Shown piece by piece: positions 48,695 to 57,573 of a DNA stretch of 64,000 nucleotides. The stretch is from an uncultured Lachnospiraceae bacterium (GTDB lineage Bacteria > Bacillota > Clostridia > Lachnospirales > Lachnospiraceae). The stretch lies in assembly GCA_910586025.1 (NCBI GenBank), contig CAJUIO010000003.1, positions 1 to 64,000 on the forward strand, read 5' to 3'. The translations under genes were made by a program, and so were the position numbers. Numbering within the stretch: the first letter of the stretch is position 1; every line of letters starts with the position of its first letter. The notes under the pieces are model-generated. The model had not been told where the DNA came from, made no database searches, and was given only the letters and a program-made list of their open reading frames with translations.

Positions 48695-48736
48695 AAAAAA
48701 AGCCGCCATACCAACATTTATTGTCAGTACGGCAGC
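48695..48736 (-). terminator. intrinsic terminator between adhesin and sortase
   Basis: Minus strand GCTGCCGTAC pairs with GTATGGCGGC around a loop of about 16 bases, then seven T. Sortase expression would need readthrough or a cryptic promoter. Confidence 0.7.
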
Positions 48737-48779
48737 CTTCTATCTTTTTGCTACTCTTTTTTTCCGTCTTATCCTGCTT

Positions 48780-51700
48780 TTAAAACTTTTTCCTGCGGAT
48801 ACGGATAATCACTGCTACAATTCCTGCAAATGCCGCCACTAAGACAGCAACCGGAATCCACAGGTTTGTCGTATCCCCGGTTTTCGGAGCATCCGGTGTA
48901 TCCGCAGGCTTTTCTGGCTCTGTCGGTACTTCCGTCAGTTTCACAGTCTGGCTTTCTGCCTGAATGTCTTCATGATTCGTTAGCTCCACTTCTTTTTCTT
49001 TGTCTTCTTCCTTCATGGTCACATAGAGCTTTTCAAAGACAACCACATCATGCCCCTTCAGTGTCGTAGCATCAAAATTAAAGATGACATCCACCGTTCC
49101 CTCTGTCTTTTCCGGCTGGAAGATCGTTTCTGCAGTCACCGGCTTTCCGTCAATCTGCACTTCCTTCCCGGTTTCCTTATCCATCAGGGTTCCAACAAGC
49201 CGGTAAGACGTATCTTTGGTCACCAGCCCTTTGTGCCCGACCGTATCTACAAGCTGTGTATCTTTCTCCGCAAACGCCTCCTGATCCCCGTCCTTCCCGT
49301 CTTTGGCTGTCGTGCCGATTTCCGGGAAATAAATACTCTGGGGCGCGGATTCAATATCCGCATGGACTGCCACTTCCTTCTCCTGATAGGAAACGGATTC
49401 AAAGACAACGATTGTTTTCCCTCTTAAGGCGCTGGCATCAAAGGTAAAGGATAATTCCACGCTTCCTTCCTCTTCCTCTGGCGTAAACAAAAGCTCGGAA
49501 GTCACCAGCTTCCCATCAACCAGCAGCGGCTCCCCCGTCTCCTTATCCATCAGGGTTCCAATTAGCTTATACTCCTTCCCCGGAACCAGGCGATAGGAAA
49601 CCGTATCGGTAATGGTCAGTTCTTTTTTCGGAATCGCCATCTGGCTTCCGGTTTCCAGGCAGAGCGCTTTCGTCCCAATCTCTGGGAAGAACATCTGCTG
49701 ATCCTTGAAATCCGGATCTGCATGCATGCCAATCTCCTTTTCCTCCTGGGTGATAGATTCATAAATCACCGTGTTCTTTCCTTTTAAGGAGCTGCCGTCA
49801 AAGGTAAATACTACATCTACCGTTCCCTCGCTCTCCTTCGGCGTGAACGTCGTCTGGGCAGTGATCGGCTTCTCCCCATCTAACAGGGGTTCCTCCGTCT
49901 CCACATCCATCAGCCTTCCAGTTGCCACATATTCCAGATTCGGAACCAGCCCTTTAAAGAAAATGGTATCCGTCAGCTTGACCTTCTCATCTGCGCTGGC
50001 AATATTTTCTTCCGTATCCGAATCCTTCGCCTTTGTCCCAATCTCCGGGAAGGAAACCTGCTGATCGGTATCCTTTAAATCCGCATGAACCGCCAGCTTC
50101 TGCCCCTCTTGATAGAGTTCCTCAAAAATAACCGTTGTCTTCCCCTCCAAAGAAGTCGCATCAAAGGTAAATAAAACCTCTACCTTCCCGGAAGATTTCT
50201 TGGCGGTAAATTCTGTCTCGGCGGTTACCGGCTTTTCCTCAATCAGGATGGCCTCCCCTGTCTCTGCATCCATGAGCGTACCGGTCACCTTATATTTCTG
50301 CCCCTTCTTTAACCCGGAATATTCCACCGTATCAATCAGCATCACTTCCTTTTCCGGCTTGCTCATATGGGTGCCGGTCTCCTTATCCAACGCAATGGTG
50401 CCGATCTCAATCTGATCGTCCGTAAGCGTTCCTAAATCTACCGTAACAGAATCCTTGTAGATGGTTACCTCAAATTTCAGCAGGTCCATTCCCTCATTCG
50501 CCTTACAGCGCTGTTCTTCCACCGCATAGGTATCATAAATCAGCGCGCCTTTGGAATCATCCGGCTTGGATGTCCCAAACCAGATCCCGTCCTCCGAGGT
50601 CTTCCCCTGGTTGGTGTTATGGGTGTGCTTGTTCCATTTCGCCGAAGTACTGGCATACCCATTCTTGTCCGTTACTATCGTATGGCTCTCCCCGGTAGTC
50701 ACAGAGGTAATGGCAAAAGGAATATCCGAAAGCCGTTTCTGCTCCCCGTCCGCCACCTTGATCAACTCCAGATCCCCGCGGATAACCTGGTTTAAGATTG
50801 CTTTCTCTTCCATCGTCACATCCACGATCTCCCCATTCTTTACAATATCAAATTCTGTGGAAAGCTTTCCTTCATTCAGATAGCCCTCCGGAGCCTTCGT
50901 CTCATCAATGCGGTAATGCCCGAAAGGAAGAGCATCTTTTTTCGTAGCGGCAGTTCCCTTGCTGTCTGTCGTAAGGCTTAATACAACCTGGTTCTTAGTA
51001 TAGGCTTTCCCTTCCACCATTACCGGATGGTCGTTTAAGGAAGTGATGGTAAATACAGCTCCCTCCAGCGACGCACTGCCCTGGGCTTCTGCCTTCTTCG
51101 TTTCCAGATCACGCTTCTGTACTTTGACCCCGCCCCGGTAGATTTGTTCTTCTACGGAAGACGCATTATAACAGGATATCGTTTCCTTTGCTCCGCCTGC
51201 GGTAATCTTCTGTACAAATACCGTATCATTGGCAAAATATCCGGCCGGAGCCTTCGTTTCCTGTACTGTTACCGTCCCAAGGGGAAGGCAGGGCGTTTTC
51301 CCGTCTGTCTGGGTATAAAAGGCATCTCCGGACACCAGATAATTTTTAGAGAAATGTACTTTCCCCTCTGCATCCGTCTTAAAAATCCAGGTGCGGGCAG
51401 GCTTTGCGCCGCCAGCGGCCGGATCGGTATCGGACTGCCCGGTATAAAACTTCACGGTAAACTGTGCTTCTGCTAAGGAAGCGCTCCCCTGGGGTTCTGC
51501 TTTCTTCCTCTCCTTATCTAACTTCTGAAGGAGCAGGTCCATCGGATTGCTCTGCGGAACCTCCGTTACGGTAACTGCCGCCATCTTTTCCGGCTCCACG
51601 GTGACCTTATGTGCGGTCACGTCTACGATATAACCTTTTGATGCGGTCAACTCCTTCACCGTATAGTTTCCTGCCTCCAGCTCCCCGGACTTTGCATAGC

Positions 51701-52418
51701 CGTTCTCGTCCGTGGTCAGTTTCGCCACCTGCTTTTCCCCTTTAAAAATACCGTATTCCGCGCCTTTTAAGGAGTAATTGCCATTCCCATCAGAAACAGC
51801 ACCATTGGCAGAGGACTTGCGAAGTTCGATGTATCCGTAAGGCACCTGGTACCAGCTCCCCACAATCGTCTGGCTTCCCCTTCCCGGAACGATGAAGGCC
51901 CGGAACGTCTCCGGAGGCGCCGGGAGATCCTTGATGGCATTCGCTACTTCCACTGCCTTGTCAATATAGTTCTGTGGCGCACCGTAAAAAGCGCCGGTAG
52001 AAGATGAATAATCTGCATAAATATAAGCAACTACCAGATGCCCGATGACATAGGAATTATCATCAGACCAGCCGCTTAGATACTGCTTTTTGATGTGCTT
52101 GTCATACCCATACCCGCCGTTTAAGTAGTAAAGCGCCTTCCTAATAGGCGAACTGCTTCCCAGCAGGTTATAGGAATAGGTCCCGGACGGCGGCGTGGAC
52201 TCCTTCGGCTCCACGCAATAAGCCGTGTTGCTCCCGTCAAAGGTCATCCGGGAAGTGGAATAGCTCCCATATGGAATATGCGCCCCGGCATGATAATTAA
52301 TGGTGCCGTCTGCTGCATGAACAGGCATCACATAGGAAAGCAGTGCACCTGCCAGTACAAAAACTGCCAGCAGAGAAGCGGACAGCCGCTGCATACACTG
52401 TTTTGCGTTTTGTATCAT
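48780..52418 (-). CDS. Cna-B/VaFE-repeat surface adhesin with sorting signal
   Basis: A 1,212-residue exported protein. ATG 52418 after AGGGAGGAAATCT. Signal peptide (LLAVFVLAGALLSYVMPVHA), then an N-terminal thioester/TQXA-like domain with AYCVEP. About four SpaA/Cna-B domains follow (e.g. LKGAEYGIFKGEKQVAKL, LEGAVFTITSLND). Four VaFE/T-Q-ester repeats of about 110 residues each end in F-PEIGT. The C-terminus has APKTGD, a hydrophobic stretch and RIRRKKF, a sortase signal. Such proteins form pilus-like adhesive fibres with internal ester or isopeptide bonds. Placed on the element, it probably holds donor to recipient or host. Confidence 0.9.
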   Translation of the reverse strand: MIQNAKQCMQRLSASLLAVFVLAGALLSYVMPVHAADGTINYHAGAHIPYGSYSTSRMTFDGSNTAYCVEPKESTPPSGTYSYNLLGSSSPIRKALYYLNGGYGYDKHIKKQYLSGWSDDNSYVIGHLVVAYIYADYSSSTGAFYGAPQNYIDKAVEVANAIKDLPAPPETFRAFIVPGRGSQTIVGSWYQVPYGYIELRKSSANGAVSDGNGNYSLKGAEYGIFKGEKQVAKLTTDENGYAKSGELEAGNYTVKELTASKGYIVDVTAHKVTVEPEKMAAVTVTEVPQSNPMDLLLQKLDKERKKAEPQGSASLAEAQFTVKFYTGQSDTDPAAGGAKPARTWIFKTDAEGKVHFSKNYLVSGDAFYTQTDGKTPCLPLGTVTVQETKAPAGYFANDTVFVQKITAGGAKETISCYNASSVEEQIYRGGVKVQKRDLETKKAEAQGSASLEGAVFTITSLNDHPVMVEGKAYTKNQVVLSLTTDSKGTAATKKDALPFGHYRIDETKAPEGYLNEGKLSTEFDIVKNGEIVDVTMEEKAILNQVIRGDLELIKVADGEQKRLSDIPFAITSVTTGESHTIVTDKNGYASTSAKWNKHTHNTNQGKTSEDGIWFGTSKPDDSKGALIYDTYAVEEQRCKANEGMDLLKFEVTIYKDSVTVDLGTLTDDQIEIGTIALDKETGTHMSKPEKEVMLIDTVEYSGLKKGQKYKVTGTLMDAETGEAILIEEKPVTAETEFTAKKSSGKVEVLFTFDATSLEGKTTVIFEELYQEGQKLAVHADLKDTDQQVSFPEIGTKAKDSDTEENIASADEKVKLTDTIFFKGLVPNLEYVATGRLMDVETEEPLLDGEKPITAQTTFTPKESEGTVDVVFTFDGSSLKGKNTVIYESITQEEKEIGMHADPDFKDQQMFFPEIGTKALCLETGSQMAIPKKELTITDTVSYRLVPGKEYKLIGTLMDKETGEPLLVDGKLVTSELLFTPEEEEGSVELSFTFDASALRGKTIVVFESVSYQEKEVAVHADIESAPQSIYFPEIGTTAKDGKDGDQEAFAEKDTQLVDTVGHKGLVTKDTSYRLVGTLMDKETGKEVQIDGKPVTAETIFQPEKTEGTVDVIFNFDATTLKGHDVVVFEKLYVTMKEEDKEKEVELTNHEDIQAESQTVKLTEVPTEPEKPADTPDAPKTGDTTNLWIPVAVLVAAFAGIVAVIIRIRRKKF

Positions 52419-52454
52419 AGATTTCCTCCCTATCAATTTGTTCTGCCATAATGA

Positions 52455-52631
52455 TCAGAAGAACCTGTCTCCTTTTACTACTATGGCAAAAAGAAAAAGC
52501 AGCCTTAAAGCTGCTAAAACAATTTTGTAACACATTGTTCCGGCAAATTCGATTCCCTTACCTGAATATCCCGCCGCAACAAAAAATACCAGGCAGATGA
52601 TGCCTTCTCCTGGCGGTGCCCTTTCCCGCAT
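52455..52631 (-). CDS. small membrane protein (58 aa)
   Basis: ATG 52631 follows AAAGGAGGAGAAAATA. The frame (MRERAPPGEGIICLVFFVAA...) has two hydrophobic stretches (IICLVFFVAAG and IVLAALRLLFLFAIVV) and ends 37 bp before the adhesin start. Part of it forms an AGCAGC-GCTGCT hairpin with a short T-run. It is either a real small membrane protein or a leader ORF whose translation opens the hairpin. No homology is claimed. Confidence 0.5.
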   Translation of the reverse strand: MRERAPPGEGIICLVFFVAAGYSGKGIEFAGTMCYKIVLAALRLLFLFAIVVKGDRFF

Positions 52632-52669
52632 TATTTTCTCCTCCTTTTCCCTGGCCTTCCATCAGGCCA

Positions 52670-52709
52670 TACAAAAAGAGAGCTGCATACCCACAGCTCC
52701 CTTTTTGTA
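52670..52709 (-). terminator. intrinsic terminator between primase and adhesin
   Basis: ACAAAAAGaGAGCTG pairs with CAGCTCcCTTTTTGT, followed by T-rich sequence on the minus strand. It is positioned before the small membrane ORF. Confidence 0.65.
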
Positions 52710-52750
52710 TAACCTGATCCTATGATTTTTGTTCTTTCTACTAAATATAA

Positions 52751-53995
52751 TTATGCTGCTTCCTGTCCGTAACTTACCAGATTATAACGCAGCTCCCAGT
52801 CATCAATCCCTTTATACTGCTCTTTCCACATACCTTCCGCATCTACATCCCACACCGCACGTCTGCAGGTTAGGGAAAGCTCTTCACAGATTTCATAGAG
52901 TTTTAAGCACCCTTTGCGGATCTGCTCCCGCTTTTCTTTCTTTTTCGGGCATTCTGTCCCGCTCTCGCTGCATGTCCAGCATACAGTTCCATAATCCTTC
53001 CTGCAGGCAAGACGCATCAGCTTATCCATATCATTTGCTTCTACCACCTCCTGAAGCCCCCGACCTTTCAACCGGATCAGCATCTGCCGAAGCTCCTTAT
53101 GGTTCAGCACTCCGGGATTTCCAATATACGTCTCCCCTGTCCGCTGGTGGGTGACTTCCGCTTTCAAAATCCCTTCCGTCACAAACACCCTTTGTGCATC
53201 CGGATCTCCCGAAAGGCTGACCGGGCTTCCCGGCGAACATCCCTTATTCAATTTTGCACTGCTGAGCCAGACATATTTCCGTTTCTGATAAGGAACGTCA
53301 AGCCGGATCTGAAACGCTGTTAAAAGACCGTCAAAAGACCAGACCGGGCAAAGATAACCGCTGTTCTTCGGATAAAAGGCAATCTCCCAATCATGATTCC
53401 GGTTGACAAAAAATCCGGGCACACCCTTCAGGTTACAACCGGATCTGATAAGCCTCCTTGCAATGGATACCGAATCCTCTGCACAGATACTTTTATAGCC
53501 CAGCTGCTCCATCCGGGAAATCTCCGCTTCTGTTAACCCCCGTCTTCTTAAATCCGCCTTATGGGAGAAGGATAATTTCAACAGTTTCAGCATCTCCCGG
53601 TAAACCTGATCCCTCTGTTCATAATCTACCGGCTCCGAAAGTTTCTCCCTGCACCGTTTTTCTCTTTGCAGCACCTGCTTTTGGCGTATCCTGCATTCCT
53701 TTATTCCCATCGGCAGTTTTTCCTGAATCATCCAGTAGGATTTTAAGTAACGGTTTTCTCCGTATATCCCCTGTAAGTCCGCATACAGCGTCAGCATGTT
53801 GCCGCCTGCACCGCAATGGAAACAATGATAGACATTGACGATCTCACCTTTCTTTATCACCACAAAATTACACTTTCCTCTCTCGTCCCCACAGAACGGG
53901 CAGACCACATTGTAGGAATTCTCGTCTCCCCCCGGAAGCCTCTGCACCCCTAACAATGCGCCTACATCTGTAATCGTAAATGGTTTTGCTCTCAT
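52751..53995 (-). CDS. CHC2-type DNA primase
   Basis: A 414-residue primase-like protein. ATG 53995 after GAGGAGTGAAAAG. An N-terminal CHC2-like zinc finger (CPFCG at 32-36 and CFHCG at 58-62), then a catalytic region with VNRNHDWEIAFYP, VTEGILKAEVTHQ and EVVEANDMDK, the TOPRIM-type acidic pattern (E, then D-x-D). It probably synthesises primers on the transferred single strand or at the element's replication origin. It lies upstream of the adhesin and downstream of the ERF gene, separated from the latter by a terminator. Confidence 0.85.
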   Translation of the reverse strand: MRAKPFTITDVGALLGVQRLPGGDENSYNVVCPFCGDERGKCNFVVIKKGEIVNVYHCFHCGAGGNMLTLYADLQGIYGENRYLKSYWMIQEKLPMGIKECRIRQKQVLQREKRCREKLSEPVDYEQRDQVYREMLKLLKLSFSHKADLRRRGLTEAEISRMEQLGYKSICAEDSVSIARRLIRSGCNLKGVPGFFVNRNHDWEIAFYPKNSGYLCPVWSFDGLLTAFQIRLDVPYQKRKYVWLSSAKLNKGCSPGSPVSLSGDPDAQRVFVTEGILKAEVTHQRTGETYIGNPGVLNHKELRQMLIRLKGRGLQEVVEANDMDKLMRLACRKDYGTVCWTCSESGTECPKKKEKREQIRKGCLKLYEICEELSLTCRRAVWDVDAEGMWKEQYKGIDDWELRYNLVSYGQEAA

Positions 53996-54020
53996 CTTTT
54001 CACTCCTCGTATACTGTGAC

Positions 54021-54053
54021 AAAAAACATGGTCCCCCCTAAGAGAGACCATGC
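54021..54053 (-). terminator. intrinsic terminator between ERF and primase genes
   Basis: Minus strand CATGGTC and GACCATG are perfect 7-base arms, then six T. The primase ribosome site starts right after, so it is an inter-gene attenuator in the same operon. Confidence 0.7.
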
Positions 54054-54064
54054 CTGTTCCTTCC

Positions 54065-55267
54065 TTATGCCGCCTGCCGTTCCATCACCAGCTCCTTATT
54101 TTCCATCAGAAGTTTCGCGGCTTCTGCGATACGCCTATCCGGTCCCTGATAGCGGGTAGCCATCCACTTTACGGATTCTACGCCTTTTAATCCGGAGTTC
54201 ATCATCTCCCCAAGGGTTTTGCCTTTATAGAGTCCAAAATTACAAACGTAATTTTTTGCTGCCTCCAGGCCGGAATCTGATTCTTCTGTTTCCGCTTCCA
54301 TCTCCCGCTCCAATTCATCCATGAAACTTTCGTTTTCAAAGGGTACTTCCTCCGAACCCGCTGCATGAAAGCCGTCTCTGTCTTCTTCCGGCTGTCCGGC
54401 TGTTTTCCGCTGTTCTGCCGTTTCTGGCTGCTGCCTTGTTCCTTTTCCGGTCTCCGGCTGCTGCCCTTCTGTATCCGGATTCTGTTTCTGCACAGGCATC
54501 CCGGTGCCTTTCTCTTTCTGCGCTGATTTTTTCCCACTCATGCCTGCTTTTTCTGCCGCCTTCTCCTCATCCTTTCTGCGGACATCTGATTCTGGTTCCG
54601 CTGATTTCCCATTTTGTTCCGATACCGGACGGTTCTTTGGCTCCGGGCAGGCATTCCCGGAAATCTTGTTTCCCTTGGATTTTTCTGCATGCCCTTTATC
54701 TGTTCTGTTTTCCTTCTCCGGCTTGGATGTTTCCGGTTTCATTCCTTTCTGATTCCAATTCTGGGAATCCGTCTTCCTGGTGCTTTCACCGCTCTCTTCC
54801 GTACCATACTCCATACCGTCCGGATCCTCCTGCACGCTGCCAAGCTGACGCATACAGAACTTATTCCGAAAATAATACTTAAGCCCATAGGTCAGCGCCG
54901 TACCATGCGCCTTATCCGGAATGTCATGGGTTCCCACGATATGGGTAACCACATGGTTTACTTCCTTTGGATTGTCGATATTGGTCCAGCTAAGTTCCAG
55001 ATCAGCCTCATATCTCCAGTAATCATCCTTATCAAGCGTCAGGTATGCAGGCTTCCCATCCTCTCCGTACTGCGTCGGCGTCTCTTTGACGATATCAAAA
55101 TTAACGCCGTATTGATTGAGCGCCGGTGTCAGGGATGCATAGATATCATCCAGCGTGGCAAAATCATAGTCTGCCTCGTCATTATGATATTTTTTCAACA
55201 GTAACGGCATCTTTTTTCTGATCTTTGCAAGTTTCTGTTCCAGATTCATATACTGATATTTTCCCAT
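54065..55267 (-). CDS. ERF-family single-strand annealing protein
   Basis: A 400-residue protein. The first about 160 residues match ERF (essential recombination function) proteins: LEQKLAKIRKKMPLLLKKYH, LDDIYASLTPALNQYGVNF, and GTALTYGLKYYFRNKFCM. The centre (about 165-310) is a hydrophilic Lys/Glu/Gln/Pro-rich spacer. The C-terminus (about 340-400, NYVCNFGLYKGKTLGEM) has the short exo/ERF-associated motif seen in recombination proteins. ERF anneals complementary strands and may act with Ssb during circularisation or recombination of the element. ATG after CAGGAGGAAACGAATAA. Confidence 0.88.
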   Translation of the reverse strand: MGKYQYMNLEQKLAKIRKKMPLLLKKYHNDEADYDFATLDDIYASLTPALNQYGVNFDIVKETPTQYGEDGKPAYLTLDKDDYWRYEADLELSWTNIDNPKEVNHVVTHIVGTHDIPDKAHGTALTYGLKYYFRNKFCMRQLGSVQEDPDGMEYGTEESGESTRKTDSQNWNQKGMKPETSKPEKENRTDKGHAEKSKGNKISGNACPEPKNRPVSEQNGKSAEPESDVRRKDEEKAAEKAGMSGKKSAQKEKGTGMPVQKQNPDTEGQQPETGKGTRQQPETAEQRKTAGQPEEDRDGFHAAGSEEVPFENESFMDELEREMEAETEESDSGLEAAKNYVCNFGLYKGKTLGEMMNSGLKGVESVKWMATRYQGPDRRIAEAAKLLMENKELVMERQAA

Positions 55268-55285
55268 TTATTCGTTTCCTCCTGT

Positions 55286-56017
55286 TCAATCTGTTTGTTT
55301 TCCTTGTTTCTGCCTTTCGGCTGCTTTCTTGATCTCCATAAATTCATCCCGGATACAGCCATACCAGATCCGCTGCCTGGAAATGTAAGCTGCATTTTCC
55401 AACACCCACTGCCTTGCAACCTTTTCAGCTATCCATTCCTTGTTATCCAGGAATAAAAGGTAACAGCGGTCTGAAAAATACCTGGCAACAGGAACTTCCG
55501 GCCTGAAAAAGATTTCTTCGGCTGTCTTTCCGGCTTCATAATATTTGTCTGCCTGATTTCGAATCTCACTCCGGGTAATCTTCGGGATCATCAGCTCCTT
55601 TTCACAGCGAGCGTCTGCAAAGATGGTTCCCCAGTCCCGTCCAATCAACGCAAGGGCTTTTTGGTTTACAATTGCTTCCGCCTCTTTTAACGCCCCGGCT
55701 TTCGTTGGGAACTCAATCTCCTCCGGGATTTCCAACAGCCGCCGCAAGGATTCCTTTAGATCATATAACCCGCAGTCCTTCCACCGGAAGATACCGGCAA
55801 ACTTAAGATCCGTTTCCATCTTAAGCGTATGCCCTTCTTCGCAGCCGGTATAAAGGAAATAATCCTTCCTCTGTTTTACCTTGACCAGAACGATATCCTT
55901 ACAGTTCCAGGGAGCCAGCTCATCCTGCGTCAGCCATTCAAAAAAAGATACAGTATGCTCATTTTGCCCTACCCATGCCGGCAGCATGGAGAAATCTTCT
56001 CTCGTAAGCCCTTTCAT
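55286..56017 (-). CDS. hypothetical protein
   Basis: A 243-residue soluble protein that overlaps the upstream gene's stop by 4 bp (ATGA), so they are coupled. It has mixed strands and helices with several Trp (SMLPAWVGQNEHTVSFFEWL) and no motif I can name. Given its place between an element protein and ERF, a DNA-metabolism role is plausible but not shown. Confidence 0.6.
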   Translation of the reverse strand: MKGLTREDFSMLPAWVGQNEHTVSFFEWLTQDELAPWNCKDIVLVKVKQRKDYFLYTGCEEGHTLKMETDLKFAGIFRWKDCGLYDLKESLRRLLEIPEEIEFPTKAGALKEAEAIVNQKALALIGRDWGTIFADARCEKELMIPKITRSEIRNQADKYYEAGKTAEEIFFRPEVPVARYFSDRCYLLFLDNKEWIAEKVARQWVLENAAYISRQRIWYGCIRDEFMEIKKAAERQKQGKQTD

Positions 56018-57120
56018 GACAGTGCTCCCGGAATATCGTAATCATGCCAACGCACCGCGATACACCTTGCTATTTTTTCCTCTAACTTCATCAGGCCCGC
56101 CGTACTGCTGTCATGCTTTTTCGCAAAGAAAAGGGATTCGCACAGCCCGCAGTAAACCTCATAGGCGCTGCAGGGATCCTCCCCGAATGCCGCCTTGAAA
56201 CGTTCCACCGTCTCGGCAATCAGTTTCTTCCCGAAGTTCTGCTTCTTCATAAGCTCTGACAATGTATTTGCCGGATAGCGGATCTGGATATCACAGAGAC
56301 GCCCAATGTCCTTTAGTTTCTGCTTATAATACTGGAAGAGGGATTCCATGTTGCAGGTAAATTCCTCCAGCCCCCGCTTGTACTGATGTTTGATCCTTAA
56401 CGCTTCCCCTAAAATAATGGTATGGTTCCCGTCCATCATGGAATAGAAGATATTCGCCCCGGATGCGCCTACGTCCGAACTGACCACACGGATGAATACC
56501 CGGATCTCTCCAAAGGGCTTTTTCCCATGCTCCTCCATCAGTTCCCCGTACGTCTTCGTCAGATCACTGCTGCTCATCTGCCAGGTAATCTGCGCCAGAT
56601 AGTGGTCTGCATATCCATGGCAGAACAAAGCGTCCGGCCCTGCACTGATATAAGCCGACGCAATCATAAAGAGCTCCGGCATGGAGATGATCGCATAATC
56701 TGCCTCGTCCCCGGACAGTACGCCCCTGACCTTTCCTTCTGAGATCCGAAGCAGCGCATTTCCTTTCGCCACCTTCAGGCATTCATTTAAGATGTCGGCA
56801 AGCACCGCCGTTTTCACTTCCGAAAGTGCGGTTCCCTTAATCCTTGCCCGGTCCTTTAATGTGCCGACTGCCGTTGTCCCGACAGGAAAGACTCCCTGGG
56901 GACACTGTAAGAGCAGCCCGGTATGCTTCTTCGTATCTGCCAGTACATCACCCATCCCCGGCGTCTCCTTTAAGGCATCCGGTGCTTCTGCCATAGTCAG
57001 CACCCTTAACTTCTTTGCCGGTATGCGGAGCCACTGTGCCCGCCCGTCAATCTCATCCAGATATTCATGGAAATCAAGCTCTGTTTTAAATGCTTTTCCA
57101 AAATCATCGTAATAATACAT
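56014..57120 (-). CDS. hypothetical phage/plasmid-like protein
   Basis: A 368-residue protein. ATG 57120 after AAAGGAGTACT. Features: N-terminal MYYYDDFGKAFKTELDFHE, a central glycine-rich region (FCHGYADHYLAQITWQMSS, SSDVGASGANIFYSM) and a C-terminal helical block. It is reminiscent of the DUF932-type proteins that occur in phages and plasmids, but I cannot confirm that. It is second in the operon from promoter D, upstream of ERF. Confidence 0.6.
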   Translation of the reverse strand: MYYYDDFGKAFKTELDFHEYLDEIDGRAQWLRIPAKKLRVLTMAEAPDALKETPGMGDVLADTKKHTGLLLQCPQGVFPVGTTAVGTLKDRARIKGTALSEVKTAVLADILNECLKVAKGNALLRISEGKVRGVLSGDEADYAIISMPELFMIASAYISAGPDALFCHGYADHYLAQITWQMSSSDLTKTYGELMEEHGKKPFGEIRVFIRVVSSDVGASGANIFYSMMDGNHTIILGEALRIKHQYKRGLEEFTCNMESLFQYYKQKLKDIGRLCDIQIRYPANTLSELMKKQNFGKKLIAETVERFKAAFGEDPCSAYEVYCGLCESLFFAKKHDSSTAGLMKLEEKIARCIAVRWHDYDIPGALS

Positions 57121-57143
57121 AGTACTCCTTTCCGGGGTCCTTC

Positions 57144-57287
57144 CTAAGCCGTGCATGCGGCAGACATCAGGATGTTCCGGATCCTGCCGTCATTCACCTC
57201 AAAAAGATAGCCGTCCTCCCCCATGTTCTGGAGCATCCAAAGATCCAGCTTGTTAATGTCATCCCACTTCACTTCCATCATCTGCAT
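57144..57287 (-). CDS. small hypothetical protein, first gene after leader D
   Basis: A 47-residue protein (MQMMEVKWDDINKLDLW...). ATG 57287 after AGGAGGAAGAGT. It is acidic, with no motif. A short ORF (57278-57322) with its own ribosome site overlaps its start. Confidence 0.55.
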   Translation of the reverse strand: MQMMEVKWDDINKLDLWMLQNMGEDGYLFEVNDGRIRNILMSAACTA

Positions 57288-57322
57288 ACTCTTCCTCCTT
57301 TTTTCCTTTCGTACCGTTTCAT
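57278..57322 (-). CDS. possible 14-aa leader ORF
   Basis: ATG 57322 after AAAGGAGGTACACGA encodes MKRYERKKGGRVCR, and its TGA overlaps the next gene's ATG region. Its own codons GGA GGA form the next gene's ribosome site. It looks like a translational-coupling device. Confidence 0.4.
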   Translation of the reverse strand: MKRYERKKGGRVCR

Positions 57323-57396
57323 TCGTGTACCTCCTTTCTTCCTGCGGGCATAGCGGAAAAGCCTGACCTTTACAGCCTTTCCCGTATATCCCATAC

Positions 57397-57434
57397 AAAA
57401 AAAGACACAAAAAGAATTCTCTGCTTTTTGCGTC
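57397..57434 (-). terminator. intrinsic terminator in leader D
   Basis: Minus strand GACGCAAAAAG pairs with CTTTTTGTGTC, followed by seven T. The stem start (AGAAAGAC) and the closing GTGTCTTTTTTTG match leader A's terminator, so the two are related by descent. Confidence 0.75.
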
Positions 57435-57470
57435 TTTCTAACATATAAGATATCTGTGCCCGTTTTTCTG

Positions 57471-57516
57471 AAGCGCCCTGCGCTTAAAAGTTATCTCCCG
57501 GCAAATGTAACCGGAA
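57471..57516 (-). promoter_or_regulatory. two-hairpin leader RNA element, copy D
   Basis: Minus strand: TTTTTGTTCCGG-ttacattt-GCCGGGA, linker GATAACTTTTA, then AAGCGC-agg-GCGCTT. The 57288-57773 gap also holds promoter D, a terminator and the short ORF, and otherwise no gene. Confidence 0.6.
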
Positions 57517-57573
57517 CAAAAATTAAAACCTCCTGTTTCCTCTCCGGAACCAGCAAACATTTAATTCACCATA

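Noticed and set aside
48780..52418. Tandem duplication artefact in the adhesin
   Set aside because: The repeats are diverged VaFE domains with different sequences, as expected for the family.
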